Part shown: positions 26,679-35,965 of the stretch, one piece after another
Layout of the letters: every line of letters starts with the position of its first letter
Position numbering within the stretch: the first letter of the stretch is position 1
Origin: Planctomycetota bacterium
GTDB taxonomy: Bacteria > Planctomycetota > Phycisphaerae > Phycisphaerales > Phycisphaeraceae
Length of the DNA: 64,000 nucleotides
Assembly: GCA_026386955.1 (NCBI GenBank)
Contig: JAPLMQ010000307.1
Location: forward strand, 1-64,000
Direction of reading: 5' to 3'
Notes under the pieces: model-generated
What the model saw: only the letters and a program-made list of their open reading frames with translations
Database searches by the model: none
What the model was told of the DNA's origin: nothing
Position numbers and translations under genes: made by a program

Positions 26679-28514
26679 ATGCGATACACGATCGAAGACC
26701 TCGGCGTCGGCGCGCGCGGAGACCTCTGGGCCAATTGGCGCCACGCCCGCCATCCCAAGACGGGCGAGGAATTCGCCTTGGGCGCGTTGACCCGCGGCGG
26801 GTTCGTGCTCATCAACCCCGCGACGAAAAGCGCCGCGCAGGTCCGCCCGCCGCGCCCGACCTTCAGCGGCGAGGGCGTCGCGCAGGCGCCCCTTTCCGGG
26901 GGATTGGGCGGCACGATCTACCAGTGCGACTACGGCCCGCCCAATCCGCGCCCGTACCTCATGGCGTGGGACTGGGACGGCCAGGTCTCCCGCGCCGTGA
27001 TGGACGTGCCGGTCAGCTCCGTCATGACCATCGACGCGGGGATCGACGGCGGGGTCTACCTGCCCGACTACAGCGAGAACACGATGTTCCGCGTCGACCC
27101 CCGTGTCGATTCCAAAGGGCCGGGCTTCAAGACCTTCACCGACTTCAAGCCCTTCGGGCAGTACATCCGCAACGTCTTCTGCGGGCTCGACCGGCTGGTC
27201 TACGTCACGTCGAACACCTATGGGAGCGACGAGGGCATCACCACCGTCGTCGCTGCGCTCGACCCCGCGACGGGCAGGACTTTCGCCGTCGAGGCGGGGG
27301 CCCTCAAGGGGAGCGTCGCTTGGGGCGGGCTGACCAAGGATGCCGTCGGGCGCGTGCTCGTCCCCACCTACCACTGGGGCCGGCCGATCTGGCACGAAGT
27401 GGTCGACGGAAAGCTGCGCGATGTCGACCAGAAGTCACTTCGGCTGGCGGCGGGCGGCTCGCCGCTGACGTTTGACGACGGGAGCGCGATCTCCGCCGTG
27501 AAGCTCAAGGAGGTCACCTTCCTCGACCCCGCGGGGAAGAGTTCGACTTTCACGATCGAGCGCGAGGAATCGCCGCTGCGGCTCTTCTCCGTAGCCTCGG
27601 GCGGCGGGAAGATCTGGAACGGCACCTTCATGCCGCTGCAGCTCAGCTCGTACGACCCCGGGACCCGCGAGGTCGTCGACTTCGGCAACCCCTCGCAGAC
27701 CGAGGGCGAGCCGTACACCATGGCCTTCGTCCGCGGCAAGCTCTACTTGGCCTGCTATTGCAACGCCCACGTCGTGCGCTACGACCCCGCGCGCCCGATC
27801 CGGCGCGACGCCTCGATCCACGCCAACCCCGCGCACCTGGGGCGGGTGAAGGAGGAGGGGCTTCCGTTGCAGCGCCCCGTGGGCGTGGCGGTCGACACGC
27901 AGGAGCGCGTCTTCTTCGCGGCGATGGGCGGCTACGGCTGCCTCGACTCGGGCATGGTCCGCATCGACGCTCGCACCGACGAGTTGGTCCGCTGGCTCTA
28001 TCCCAACACCACCGTCGGAGCCATCACCTTCCACAAGGCCTCGGGGCTAATCCTCTTCAGCGAGCGCCGCGAGGGCGAGGAGGGCATCCGCTTCACGCTC
28101 CTCTCGCCCGAGGACGGGTCGACGGTCTGGTCGGAGATCGTCCTGCATGACGGCGGGGCGATCCACTCGCTGCTCGACGGCGGGGACGGGCTGGTCTACG
28201 GGCTCCACGCGCACCGGGCCGCCCTCTTCGCGTTCGACGTGAAGGCCCGCAAGATCGTCGCCAGCCTGCCCGAACTGGGCGTCGGCCACCACTGCCACAA
28301 CGCGCTGGTGGACGGGCCCGACGGGCGCATCTGGGGCGTGACCACCGACGCAGTCTACGCCGTGGACCGCGGGCTCAAGAAGGTCGAGGTGCTCGGCAAC
28401 TATGCCAAGGGCACGGGCTACGACAGCCACCGGTTCGGCGCCTGCTTCGGCGAGGACGGGCACCTCTACTTCCACCACGGCAACAACATCATGCGGCTGC
28501 GCGTCGAGCGATGA
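26679..28514 (+). CDS. beta-propeller protein, possibly saccharide-related
   Basis: This 611-residue protein is built from repeated strands of the type seen in streptogramin-lyase/SMP-30-like propellers (for example GVYLPDYSENTMFRVDP, KLYLACYCNAHVVRYDP, RVFFAAMGGYGCLDSGMVRID, GRIWGVTTDAVYAVDRG). It has no signal peptide. The ATG at 26679 is favoured; an earlier in-frame ATG (26613) adds residues without resemblance. The polysaccharide lyase starts 93 bases downstream on the same strand, so the pair is probably one transcription unit. The function is not assigned; an oligosaccharide-processing role is inferred from context only. Confidence 0.6.
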   Translation: MRYTIEDLGVGARGDLWANWRHARHPKTGEEFALGALTRGGFVLINPATKSAAQVRPPRPTFSGEGVAQAPLSGGLGGTIYQCDYGPPNPRPYLMAWDWDGQVSRAVMDVPVSSVMTIDAGIDGGVYLPDYSENTMFRVDPRVDSKGPGFKTFTDFKPFGQYIRNVFCGLDRLVYVTSNTYGSDEGITTVVAALDPATGRTFAVEAGALKGSVAWGGLTKDAVGRVLVPTYHWGRPIWHEVVDGKLRDVDQKSLRLAAGGSPLTFDDGSAISAVKLKEVTFLDPAGKSSTFTIEREESPLRLFSVASGGGKIWNGTFMPLQLSSYDPGTREVVDFGNPSQTEGEPYTMAFVRGKLYLACYCNAHVVRYDPARPIRRDASIHANPAHLGRVKEEGLPLQRPVGVAVDTQERVFFAAMGGYGCLDSGMVRIDARTDELVRWLYPNTTVGAITFHKASGLILFSERREGEEGIRFTLLSPEDGSTVWSEIVLHDGGAIHSLLDGGDGLVYGLHAHRAALFAFDVKARKIVASLPELGVGHHCHNALVDGPDGRIWGVTTDAVYAVDRGLKKVEVLGNYAKGTGYDSHRFGACFGEDGHLYFHHGNNIMRLRVER

Positions 28515-28607
28515 CTCGCGCCAATTCCCCCGCCCCCGCCTCCTGAAAATCCGCCTCGCGCCGTCTCGTCGCGCGTCGCGCGACTTTTCCCCTCGAAAGG
28601 TCCACCC

Positions 28608-30776
28608 ATGCGCTTCGACTTCGGCGCCGCCCGCAAGGCCTACCGTCTGCACCAGCACCCGCGCCTGTTCTGCGATGCGGCCGACATCGTCAAGATCCGC
28701 AGGCAGGTCCGCACCGGACTCGCGAAGAAGCTGATGAACGCCCTGCGCGAGCGCGTTCGCCCGCTGGTGACGGCGATCGAGGAGACGCAGGACATGGCAG
28801 GCCTCGTGGGGCACCACACGGTGCGCAAGGATCCGCGTGGCATCCTGGCCGTCGAGGGGCTCACCGAGATCGCCGCGGTGGGCGTGATCGACGAGGATCC
28901 GCGCGCCATCTCCGCGGGCATCCGCGCCCTGGTCGCACTGAACACCGTCGGACAGCAGGGTCCGCGCGACTCCTATCGCCTCGCCTACGGATCGATCGGG
29001 CACATCCACGTCGCCTATGACTTGCTCGCCAACCACATGACGCCCGAGGAGCAACGGATCTTCACCACCTGGGCGGTGGAGGAATCGATCCGCGGCGTGG
29101 TGGCGGAGCTGAAGAAGACCAACTACCTGCGCAAGGGCGGCATGAACATCCCCATGGTGGGGATGATCACCGCGTCGATGGGGCTGCTGGCGGTCGATGG
29201 CGACCCGGGCGTGCCCGACCTCGAGGCCGAGCGGGACGAGCTGATGCGATGGTTCGAGGCGTCGCTCTTCTCGATGCTCGGCTCGGAGGGCTACGCCCAC
29301 GAAGACATCGGCTACGGCACGGGCATGACCTCCTACATCTCGGTGCTGGTCGAATCGCTCCGCCGGGCAGGGATCTACGACGCCTACACGAGCTGCCCGC
29401 GCTACCTGAAGTTCGGCGCGGCCACGCTCGCCTTCATCCAACCCTGGGGCAAGATCCTCTCCAACACCGGCGACTACGGGGCCGATTTCGGCCCGCGCAG
29501 CCCGCTGCTCCCGCGCATCGCCGCGGAGACGGGCGACGACGCCCTGCGCTGGCTCATCGGCCAAGTGTCGTACCCCATCGCCTGCTCGGGCCCGATGGAC
29601 AACTCCGACCGCCGTCGGGCCTGGCCCGAGCTGGAGATCAACTCCGAATACCAGATCCCCGTCGACTTCTACACGCTGGTCACGCTCGAAGACCTGGGCA
29701 AGCCCGTCCACCCCAGCAAGACCAAAACGCCCACGCAATACATGGACCCCGACCGCGGCATCGTCACCTTCCGCAGCAGTTGGAAGCCCGACGCCACCTT
29801 CGTCGTCTTCGACGGCGCCCACCGCAGTGCCGCCGCCCAGGGCCACCAGCACGACTCAGGCGGCCACTTCAGCCTCTCCGCCCTGGGCGAATATTTCGCC
29901 ATCGACACCGGGCGCTACAACGTCGAGCAGGACCAGCACAACGTCGTGCTCGTCGAGGGCAAGAGCGGCCACTCCACCAACGGCGAGTGGCGGCACTCTT
30001 TCTACCAAGCGGCCCTGCGCGGTTATTCGCCGGGCCCGTTCGTCGACGCCGCGATGGTCGACACCTCGCACATGTCGAACTGCTACTGGGCCCGCCGGAC
30101 GCTCGGGCTGGTGAAGGACACGGCCGGCTGCGGGATGCCCAACTACGTCTGGACCGTCGAGGACATCAACTTCGCCAACGACTACCGCGAGTTCTGGTGG
30201 ACCCTCAACGCCAACCCGGACCACGTCATCAAGCTCGCGAAGGGCCACGCAACGGTCGTCGGCAGCGACCACGGCAACTGCCTCGACGTCTTCATCGGCA
30301 TGCCCTTCCCGAACGCCTACCCCAAGCCCAGCCTGCTCAGCTGGGACACGCACATCCAGTCCTGCGGCTCGCGCGGGTACATCTGGAAGGAGCCCGAGGT
30401 GCTCGCCCGCGAATACAAGGAACTGGTCGGCTACCAGGCTTGGGGCCCATCATTCCAGCGCCCGCGGCTGGTGGCGAAGGTGAGCAGCTACGCGGGGCGG
30501 TTCATGTCGCTGATGATCCCGCGCAAGAAGGGCGCGCCGCTGCCGAAGGTCACGCGCCTCGACTCGATGGACAACACGCTGGCGATGACCATCGAGGCCA
30601 GCGGCGTGCAGGACACGATCATCTGGGCCTACGAGCATCACCTGCTCGAGGCCAACGGCGTTGTCGCCCGCGGGGAGTGGTGCGTCGTGCGGCGAAACGC
30701 CAAGACGGGCAAGGTCATCGACTCGGCGATCCACGAGGGAACGAGGCTGGTCGTCGATGGGAAGAAGTTGCTCTGA
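28608..30776 (+). CDS. heparinase II/III-like polysaccharide lyase
   Basis: This 722-residue enzyme combines an alpha-helical toroid (about residues 1-380) with a beta-sandwich domain, as in heparinase II/III and alginate-lyase families PL12/15/17/21. The linker and sandwich contain the typical segment HQHDSGGHFSLSALGEYFAI followed by DTGRY, and NIPMVGMITASMGLL with Tyr/His-rich strands before it. No signal peptide is seen, so it may act on imported oligosaccharides. The substrate (uronic-acid glycan) is inferred from family. It is preceded by the beta-propeller gene. Confidence 0.75.
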   Translation: MRFDFGAARKAYRLHQHPRLFCDAADIVKIRRQVRTGLAKKLMNALRERVRPLVTAIEETQDMAGLVGHHTVRKDPRGILAVEGLTEIAAVGVIDEDPRAISAGIRALVALNTVGQQGPRDSYRLAYGSIGHIHVAYDLLANHMTPEEQRIFTTWAVEESIRGVVAELKKTNYLRKGGMNIPMVGMITASMGLLAVDGDPGVPDLEAERDELMRWFEASLFSMLGSEGYAHEDIGYGTGMTSYISVLVESLRRAGIYDAYTSCPRYLKFGAATLAFIQPWGKILSNTGDYGADFGPRSPLLPRIAAETGDDALRWLIGQVSYPIACSGPMDNSDRRRAWPELEINSEYQIPVDFYTLVTLEDLGKPVHPSKTKTPTQYMDPDRGIVTFRSSWKPDATFVVFDGAHRSAAAQGHQHDSGGHFSLSALGEYFAIDTGRYNVEQDQHNVVLVEGKSGHSTNGEWRHSFYQAALRGYSPGPFVDAAMVDTSHMSNCYWARRTLGLVKDTAGCGMPNYVWTVEDINFANDYREFWWTLNANPDHVIKLAKGHATVVGSDHGNCLDVFIGMPFPNAYPKPSLLSWDTHIQSCGSRGYIWKEPEVLAREYKELVGYQAWGPSFQRPRLVAKVSSYAGRFMSLMIPRKKGAPLPKVTRLDSMDNTLAMTIEASGVQDTIIWAYEHHLLEANGVVARGEWCVVRRNAKTGKVIDSAIHEGTRLVVDGKKLL

Positions 30777-30844
30777 AGCAGCTGCGTTCGGGGATGATGG
30801 GTTGTGCTCGAATGCGCTGAACGCGCATGTGAGGATCTTCCGCC

Positions 30845-31405
30845 ATGGAACAAGGACAGCCAGACAACATCCGTCCCGCGCAAGTGTCGCCTGCGGAAGT
30901 CCTGTTCGCGGATGTCCTGACCCGTGCCATCGATGCATTGCGAAAGAGCAGAACGCCTGTCTACACCTTCGCGCTCTACCACGACCACGAGTCGGCCGCG
31001 GCATCGGTCTGCGTCGACACTAAGTCCAATTCCCTGCGTCACCAGGCACGCTGGACCGCCCACAGCCGCCAGCATTTCGTCGAGGCGGTTCAGCAAGGCG
31101 ATCTCACCGGAGCAAGACTTTGGAGCTCCGGCGCCGACAGAAGCCTTTCGCTCGGGGACTTCACGCATGTGAACTTGGCGAGAACAGACCTGGGACAGGT
31201 CCAGCCGGGCAAGAAATTCTATCTCGCGATGATCCGCGCACTCATGGCCCGGGAACTGGACATCGTGGCCTTGGCCGAGCCCAAGGATGAATTGCTGTTC
31301 TGCTGCTCAGGAAAAGCGGACGAGGTCCAGTACATCTGGCCGCCCATTCGGGGCTCCGCTTCGTCTGGCGGCCCCGAGCCCGCGCCACCAAACGCCAAGA
31401 CATAA
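30845..31405 (+). CDS. hypothetical protein resembling DUF4303
   Basis: This 186-residue soluble protein begins with a helix (FADVLTRAIDALRKS), then the strand VYTFALYHDHES and a pattern of hydrophobic strands recalling DUF4303 proteins, which often occur near polymorphic-toxin immunity genes. This resemblance is tentative. The C-terminal 20 residues are Gly/Ser/Pro-rich. Base composition is somewhat lower in GC than the upstream lyase. Function unknown. Confidence 0.5.
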   Translation: MEQGQPDNIRPAQVSPAEVLFADVLTRAIDALRKSRTPVYTFALYHDHESAAASVCVDTKSNSLRHQARWTAHSRQHFVEAVQQGDLTGARLWSSGADRSLSLGDFTHVNLARTDLGQVQPGKKFYLAMIRALMARELDIVALAEPKDELLFCCSGKADEVQYIWPPIRGSASSGGPEPAPPNAKT

Positions 31406-31566
31406 CGGTGGCCGATTCCTGCAGGCCTCGATTCGCCCGGGCTCCGGCCCATGCTGGATTTTCATTGCGTCAATCCTCCCCGACGATTTAAAATCAACGG
31501 TGTCAGCAGCCGCTCCTCCTCCCTCGTTTGCATCGGTTCTCCCGCGCCTCATACCGGAATGCCCGC

Positions 31567-32958
31567 ATGAACCTCCTCCAAGTCGAAAGAGCGCGGCGGT
31601 GGGTCGGCCTCGGGCTCCTCGTTGGCGTGGTTGGGACGACCGCCTGGACGCTTTCGCCGGGCGTGCCCGTGCTCTGGGCTCCGCAGGCAAGCGAGCCGGC
31701 CAAGCAATCGGGGCTGGCCCTCTTCAACCGCGACTGGCAGAGCCCCGCAGACAAGGCCCAGGCAGCGGACGCGACGGCAGAGGAGTTGCGGCTGGCGAAG
31801 CTCAAGGTCGGGCCGGTCTTCAACGCGTCATCGTGCGTCGCCTGCCACTTCGACGCGGGCGTGGGCGGGGCGGGGCCGAACACCGTCAACGTCACGAGCT
31901 TCACGATCCTTCCGACGACGGCCAACCCGCACGTGCAGGAGGGTACGGTGCACCGTTTCGCGCTGAGCGACAACACGCAGGAGACGGTGGATCTCGTCAG
32001 GCGGCTGTATTCCAAGCCGGTCCAGGTGGCGGGCAACCAAAGCCTGACCCCCCAGCAGCGGCAGGACTCGAATCCCGTCAGGGTCACGGCCGTCAACACG
32101 CCCGCCCTCTTCGGCGCGGGGTGGATCGACCGCATCCCCTCCAAGGCGATCACGCACCGGTATTTCGCGGTCGGGATGAAGGAGGTCGCGGCCAACCTCA
32201 GCGGCGACTTCAAGCAGACTGTGCCGATGGGCCGGTACCGCATACTGAGCGACGGGCGGGTGGGGAAGTTCGGCTGGAAAGCCCAGTTCGCGACGCTCGA
32301 GGAGTTCGTGGGCGCGGCCTGCGCGAATGAACTGGGGCTGTCGAACCCCAAGATGCAACGGGCCAAGCCGCTCGCCGGGGCGAAGGATGAGTCGGCGGTG
32401 GCCGCGCCCGAAAAGACCGCCTCGCTTTCGCGCAAGGAGTTCGGCGTGATGGTCGCGTTCGTCGACACGCTCCCCCGCCCGATCGAAGCGGTTTCGCGGG
32501 ATTCGGCCACCCGCGCCGCGGTCAAGCATGGGCGGGAGGTCTTCTCCTCGGTGGGCTGCGCGGTCTGCCACCAGCCCGACCTGGGCGGCGTGAAAGGCGT
32601 CTACAGCGATTTCCTGCTCCACCGGCTGCGCGAGAAGGTCGCGGCCAGCGGTTACTACGAACCTCCGCCGATGCCGCTGCCCGAGGAGCACCCCGACTTG
32701 GACGAATGGAAGACACCGCCGCTCTGGGGCGTGGCCGATTCGGCGCCCTACATGCACGACGGCAGCGCCGCGACGCTCGAGGGCGCGATCGAGGACCATC
32801 TCGGCGACGCCAAGAGCGTAACCCAGGCGTACAAGCGGCTGCCCGGCGACGACCAAGCGGCGCTGATCGCCTTCCTCAAGTCGCTCAAGGCCCCGCCCAG
32901 CGCGATCCCCGCGCCGCAGGCGGAGTCGCATGCGCTCGCGAGCGTCACAACGCCGTGA
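31567..32958 (+). CDS. di-heme cytochrome/thiol oxidoreductase-like protein (DHOR, DUF1111)
   Basis: This 463-residue extracytoplasmic electron-transfer protein starts with a signal-anchor (WVGLGLLVGVVGTTAW). Two c-type heme sites are visible, CVACH (near residue 95) and CAVCH (near residue 335). Between them is a DHOR signature (NTPALFGAGWIDRIPSKAI), and near the C-terminus there is PPLWGVADSAPYMHDG, typical of the family. The ATG at 31567 starts the signal sequence. The last 14 bases overlap the end of the convergent MGMT-like gene. No partner peptidase or imelysin gene lies beside it. Confidence 0.88.
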   Translation: MNLLQVERARRWVGLGLLVGVVGTTAWTLSPGVPVLWAPQASEPAKQSGLALFNRDWQSPADKAQAADATAEELRLAKLKVGPVFNASSCVACHFDAGVGGAGPNTVNVTSFTILPTTANPHVQEGTVHRFALSDNTQETVDLVRRLYSKPVQVAGNQSLTPQQRQDSNPVRVTAVNTPALFGAGWIDRIPSKAITHRYFAVGMKEVAANLSGDFKQTVPMGRYRILSDGRVGKFGWKAQFATLEEFVGAACANELGLSNPKMQRAKPLAGAKDESAVAAPEKTASLSRKEFGVMVAFVDTLPRPIEAVSRDSATRAAVKHGREVFSSVGCAVCHQPDLGGVKGVYSDFLLHRLREKVAASGYYEPPPMPLPEEHPDLDEWKTPPLWGVADSAPYMHDGSAATLEGAIEDHLGDAKSVTQAYKRLPGDDQAALIAFLKSLKAPPSAIPAPQAESHALASVTTP

Positions 32959-33238
32959 AGGCCTTGGCGAGGTCGACGCGCCCGCCCTTCATGGGCACGC
33001 CCTCGCCGCGCAGCATCTTGCGCTTGCGGTCCAACCCATGGAAGAAGCCGGTCAATGAGCCGTCGGCCCCGACGACGCGGTGACAAGGCACGTGCGGGGC
33101 GTAAGGGTTGCGATTGAGGGCGTTGCCCACGGCGCGATAGGCCTTGGTGCCCAGCTTCTCCGCCAAGGCGCGGTAGGTCGTCACCTTCCCGTGCGGGATG
33201 CGGGCGGTGAGGGCCCAGACCTTCTGGTTGAAGGACAT
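32945..33238 (-). CDS. MGMT/ATL-type alkyl-DNA repair protein, single C-terminal domain
   Basis: This 97-residue protein corresponds to the DNA-binding catalytic domain of O6-alkylguanine-DNA alkyltransferase only. It has IPHGKVTTYRALAEKLG (recognition helix), YRAVGNALNRNP (Arg finger region), the reactive cysteine in PCHRVVGADGSL and GFFHGLDRKRKML. The N-terminal domain of full-length Ogt is absent. The Cys is kept, so it could transfer an alkyl group, unlike ATL proteins with Trp. The frame is open up to 33379, but that extension shows no N-domain features, so I prefer MSFNQKVWAL at 33238. It overlaps the cytochrome gene tail by 14 bases. Confidence 0.85.
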   Translation of the reverse strand: MSFNQKVWALTARIPHGKVTTYRALAEKLGTKAYRAVGNALNRNPYAPHVPCHRVVGADGSLTGFFHGLDRKRKMLRGEGVPMKGGRVDLAKAFTAL

Positions 33239-33329
33239 GCCGTCGCGGATCTCGCCAGCGAGGATGGCGGAATCAAAGTAGGAAAACACGGAATTAACGT
33301 CGGCTTGCAAAAAACAGGACCGGAATAGA

Positions 33330-33587
33330 TCAAGCAGGGTCGACAATGACGCCCGCATAAAGCCTCGGCAATCGCCCACGCTTGCGAAGACTTAGCAGTC
33401 GGCGATAAACATCGTGCAACTTGGTCTCATCGTTAGGATCAAACCCGGCGCGCCGTGCCACTTGCCTGAATGTATCGGTGTAAGCGAGCCCATCAAGCGC
33501 GACGCCACCTTGGACGTAAGCTTCGATCAGCTTCTCGTCTTCGGAACTTAGCGGCGCCGCATCCCACTTGAAATCGTCGGTCGTCAT
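33330..33587 (-). CDS. small protein encoded directly after the FRG-domain gene
   Basis: This 85-residue acidic-then-basic protein is predicted to be mostly helical (SSEDEKLIEAYVQGGVALDG, then DETKLHDVYRRLLSLRKRGR, which looks nucleic-acid-binding). It starts 9 bases after the FRG gene stop on the same strand, so it is almost certainly co-transcribed. It is not recognised as a family. A partner or antidote role to the FRG protein is an inference. Composition is less GC-rich than the chromosome around it. Confidence 0.55.
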   Translation of the reverse strand: MTTDDFKWDAAPLSSEDEKLIEAYVQGGVALDGLAYTDTFRQVARRAGFDPNDETKLHDVYRRLLSLRKRGRLPRLYAGVIVDPA

Positions 33588-33596
33588 CACCACATC

Positions 33597-34307
33597 CTAG
33601 GCTGTTCGCCACGCGACGGTGCGAGCGGCACCATCCAAATCATACATGAGTGTCGTTAGATTCAGAAGCATTTGATCGAGGTCCCGCAATGCGCACTCGC
33701 GTTCCGTGGCCGGGACGCGAAACTTCCAAAGCGCGGGTTGAAGCAATTCCTCTAATGGTTGCAAGATCGTGGATCGGCGCATGAAGACGCCCCTTTGCTG
33801 GCAGGCTCTCCGGTTGAACGGCAGAAGTTCAGGATCATCAATCAATTCAATCGCAGCGCGTCCAGAACTCGTCAAAGGGTCGGTGGCCCGAGCAGGAAGA
33901 CGTGAGCGATCAAGGGCATAAATGGCGACGTGCGGATCTTTGCGCGGATCTGCTCCAGCAAAGGCGAAGCAAGCAGCCACATATGGACTTCGAGTCCAAT
34001 CAAGAAGTGGTGACGGCAACCCATGATGACGAGCAAGCAACTCAAATGCGTCGCCTGTAGGCAAATCGGCACCAAGGCCCGCGTCGATCGCTTCTCGCCG
34101 ATAATCTATGAGCAACTGACTGATTCGACGTTCACGGTCGCTATCCGACGTAAATTCCTGATCCCGATCAAGCGATGGCGTGAGTTCGTGTCCGAATCGC
34201 GATTGCCCGCGAAACCACCATAAATCGCGTTGGTCACGCGGAAGTTGCGCAAATCGATAAAGGACATCTCGAAGTTTCGACCAACTCGTCACTTCAACAG
34301 GTTGCAT
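33597..34307 (-). CDS. FRG-domain protein
   Basis: This 236-residue protein carries the FRG domain, named after the Phe-Arg-Gly motif seen here as WWFRGQSR (residues 30-37). The other conserved block is LARHHGLPSPLLDWTRSPYV with the invariant His and Trp/Thr. FRG proteins are common in mobile and defence-associated loci, but their biochemical activity is unsettled. Start at 34307 (MQPVEVTSW) is preferred to a TTG at 34343. The gene is noticeably AT-richer than its neighbours and forms a pair with the 85-residue gene. Upstream is leuC in the same direction. Confidence 0.85.
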   Translation of the reverse strand: MQPVEVTSWSKLRDVLYRFAQLPRDQRDLWWFRGQSRFGHELTPSLDRDQEFTSDSDRERRISQLLIDYRREAIDAGLGADLPTGDAFELLARHHGLPSPLLDWTRSPYVAACFAFAGADPRKDPHVAIYALDRSRLPARATDPLTSSGRAAIELIDDPELLPFNRRACQQRGVFMRRSTILQPLEELLQPALWKFRVPATERECALRDLDQMLLNLTTLMYDLDGAARTVAWRTA

Positions 34308-34350
34308 CGAGTTGCCCCAGTCAACTCTGGACTCGAAACCCAATCACCGT

Positions 34351-35757
34351 TTACACCACCCCCGCCGTCCCCGTCGCGATCGGCTCGCTGACGAACTCGC
34401 GCGGGTCGGTGATGTGCCCCGTCAGCGCCGAGGCCGCCACCGTCAGCGGCGAGGCGAGGTAGACCCCCGCCTCCTTGTGGCCCATGCGCCCGGGGAAATT
34501 GCGGTTGGTCGTGCTGATGCAGGTGATCGGCGTGTTCAGCCGCCCGAAGGTGTCGACCGGGCCGCCCAGGCAGGCCGAGCAGCCCGACGGGCCCAGGTTG
34601 CAGCCGGCGTCGAGCAGGACCTGCTCGATGCTCTTCTCGCCCGGGCCCTTGGGCTCGCCGGCGATGTTGAGGCGCTTCATGTCGGCATGGACTTCGGTCG
34701 AGCCGGGCACGACGAACGTCGGCACCTTGACCGTGTTCCCCTTGAGGATCGACGCGGCGAAGATCATGTCGGTGATCTTCCCGCCCGTGCACGAGCCGAT
34801 GTAGGCGCGGTCGACCTTCACGCTCCGGCAGTTGTGGGCCGTGTCCTTGTTGTCGGGCGAGTGCGGCTTGGCGACCAGCGGCTCCATCGTGGAGAGGTCC
34901 CACTCGTGCGAGAAGACGTACTTCGAGCCCGGGTCGTCCTTGTAGACGTTCCAGTTCGGGCGGTTGGAGCGGGCCCGGACATAGGCGAGGGTCTTCTCGT
35001 CGACGTCGCAGACGCCATTCTTGCCGCCCGCTTCGATCGCCATGTTGGTCAGCGTCATGCGGTCCTCGAGGCTGAGGCTGCCGACGCCCTCGCCGGTGAA
35101 GTACATCGACTTGTAAGTCGCGCCCGAGACGGAGATCTCGCCGATGACCGCGAGGATCAGGTCCTTGGCGGTGAGGTAAGGCGGGATCTGCCCGTGGAAG
35201 GCAAACTTCATCGAGGGCGGGACCTTCAGCCAGGTCTTGCCTGTGCCCAGGACGAACGCGGCGTCGGTGTTGCCCACGCCGGTGGCGAACTGCCCGAAGG
35301 CGCCGGCGGTGCAGGTGTGGCTGTCGGTGCCGAGGAGGATCTCGCCGGGGCGGACGTGCCCCTCCTCAGGAAGGGCCTTGTGGCAGACGCCCTTGTAACT
35401 GGTCTTGGTCGGGTCCTTGTAGGGGTTGGGCATGCCGCCCCCGGTGACGAAGTCGGGGTCGTAGTAGTACTTGAGCCCCTGCTCCTTGACGAAGTCGCGG
35501 AGGATCTGGATGTTGCGGTGGCACTTGGTGTCGGCGGTGAAGATGTAGTGGTCGGGGATGATGACCACGCGGTCCTTGTCCCAGACCTTGGCGTCCTTGC
35601 CGAACTCCTCCTTGAAGATGCCGATGGTGCCCGGGCCGCAGACGTCGTGGGTCATGAGGACGTCAACGTCGACCCAGACGTTCTCGCCCGGGAGGACATG
35701 GGATTTGCGGGCGTGGGCGGCGAGGATCTTCTCGGTGACGGTCATCGGGGAAGCCAT
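34351..35757 (-). CDS. leuC: 3-isopropylmalate dehydratase large subunit
   Basis: This 468-residue aconitase-family enzyme of leucine synthesis isomerises 2- to 3-isopropylmalate. The iron-sulfur cluster cysteines are visible in GSCTGGK and GCSACLGG, and TDSHTCTAGAFGQFATGVG and CISTTNRNFPGRMG are further signatures. AAGGAG lies five bases before the ATG at 35757. No small subunit (leuD) is adjacent on either side, so it must be encoded elsewhere; the homoaconitase or methyl-malate relatives cannot be excluded. Confidence 0.88.
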   Translation of the reverse strand: MASPMTVTEKILAAHARKSHVLPGENVWVDVDVLMTHDVCGPGTIGIFKEEFGKDAKVWDKDRVVIIPDHYIFTADTKCHRNIQILRDFVKEQGLKYYYDPDFVTGGGMPNPYKDPTKTSYKGVCHKALPEEGHVRPGEILLGTDSHTCTAGAFGQFATGVGNTDAAFVLGTGKTWLKVPPSMKFAFHGQIPPYLTAKDLILAVIGEISVSGATYKSMYFTGEGVGSLSLEDRMTLTNMAIEAGGKNGVCDVDEKTLAYVRARSNRPNWNVYKDDPGSKYVFSHEWDLSTMEPLVAKPHSPDNKDTAHNCRSVKVDRAYIGSCTGGKITDMIFAASILKGNTVKVPTFVVPGSTEVHADMKRLNIAGEPKGPGEKSIEQVLLDAGCNLGPSGCSACLGGPVDTFGRLNTPITCISTTNRNFPGRMGHKEAGVYLASPLTVAASALTGHITDPREFVSEPIATGTAGVV

Positions 35758-35965
35758 CGGAACTCCTTGAGGTTGGACCCGCGCGGCGGGGCCGGCACGG
35801 GGCCTGAGGGAAGCCAGCGATTCTAGCGGATCGGAGGCCCCCCGGCCATGCGTCGGCAGCGGTTCCGACGACGCATCAACGCCTCCGAAACGGTTGCGCC
35901 TTCGCTCACATGCCTTGCTGGCGCAAGGTTTTGACGCCCCATCGGGGGGTTGTTATCGTGCGACC

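Noticed and set aside
33239-33379. N-terminal extension of the MGMT-like gene
   Set aside because: The 47 extra codons show no N-domain features and overlap the end of the neighbouring small gene.
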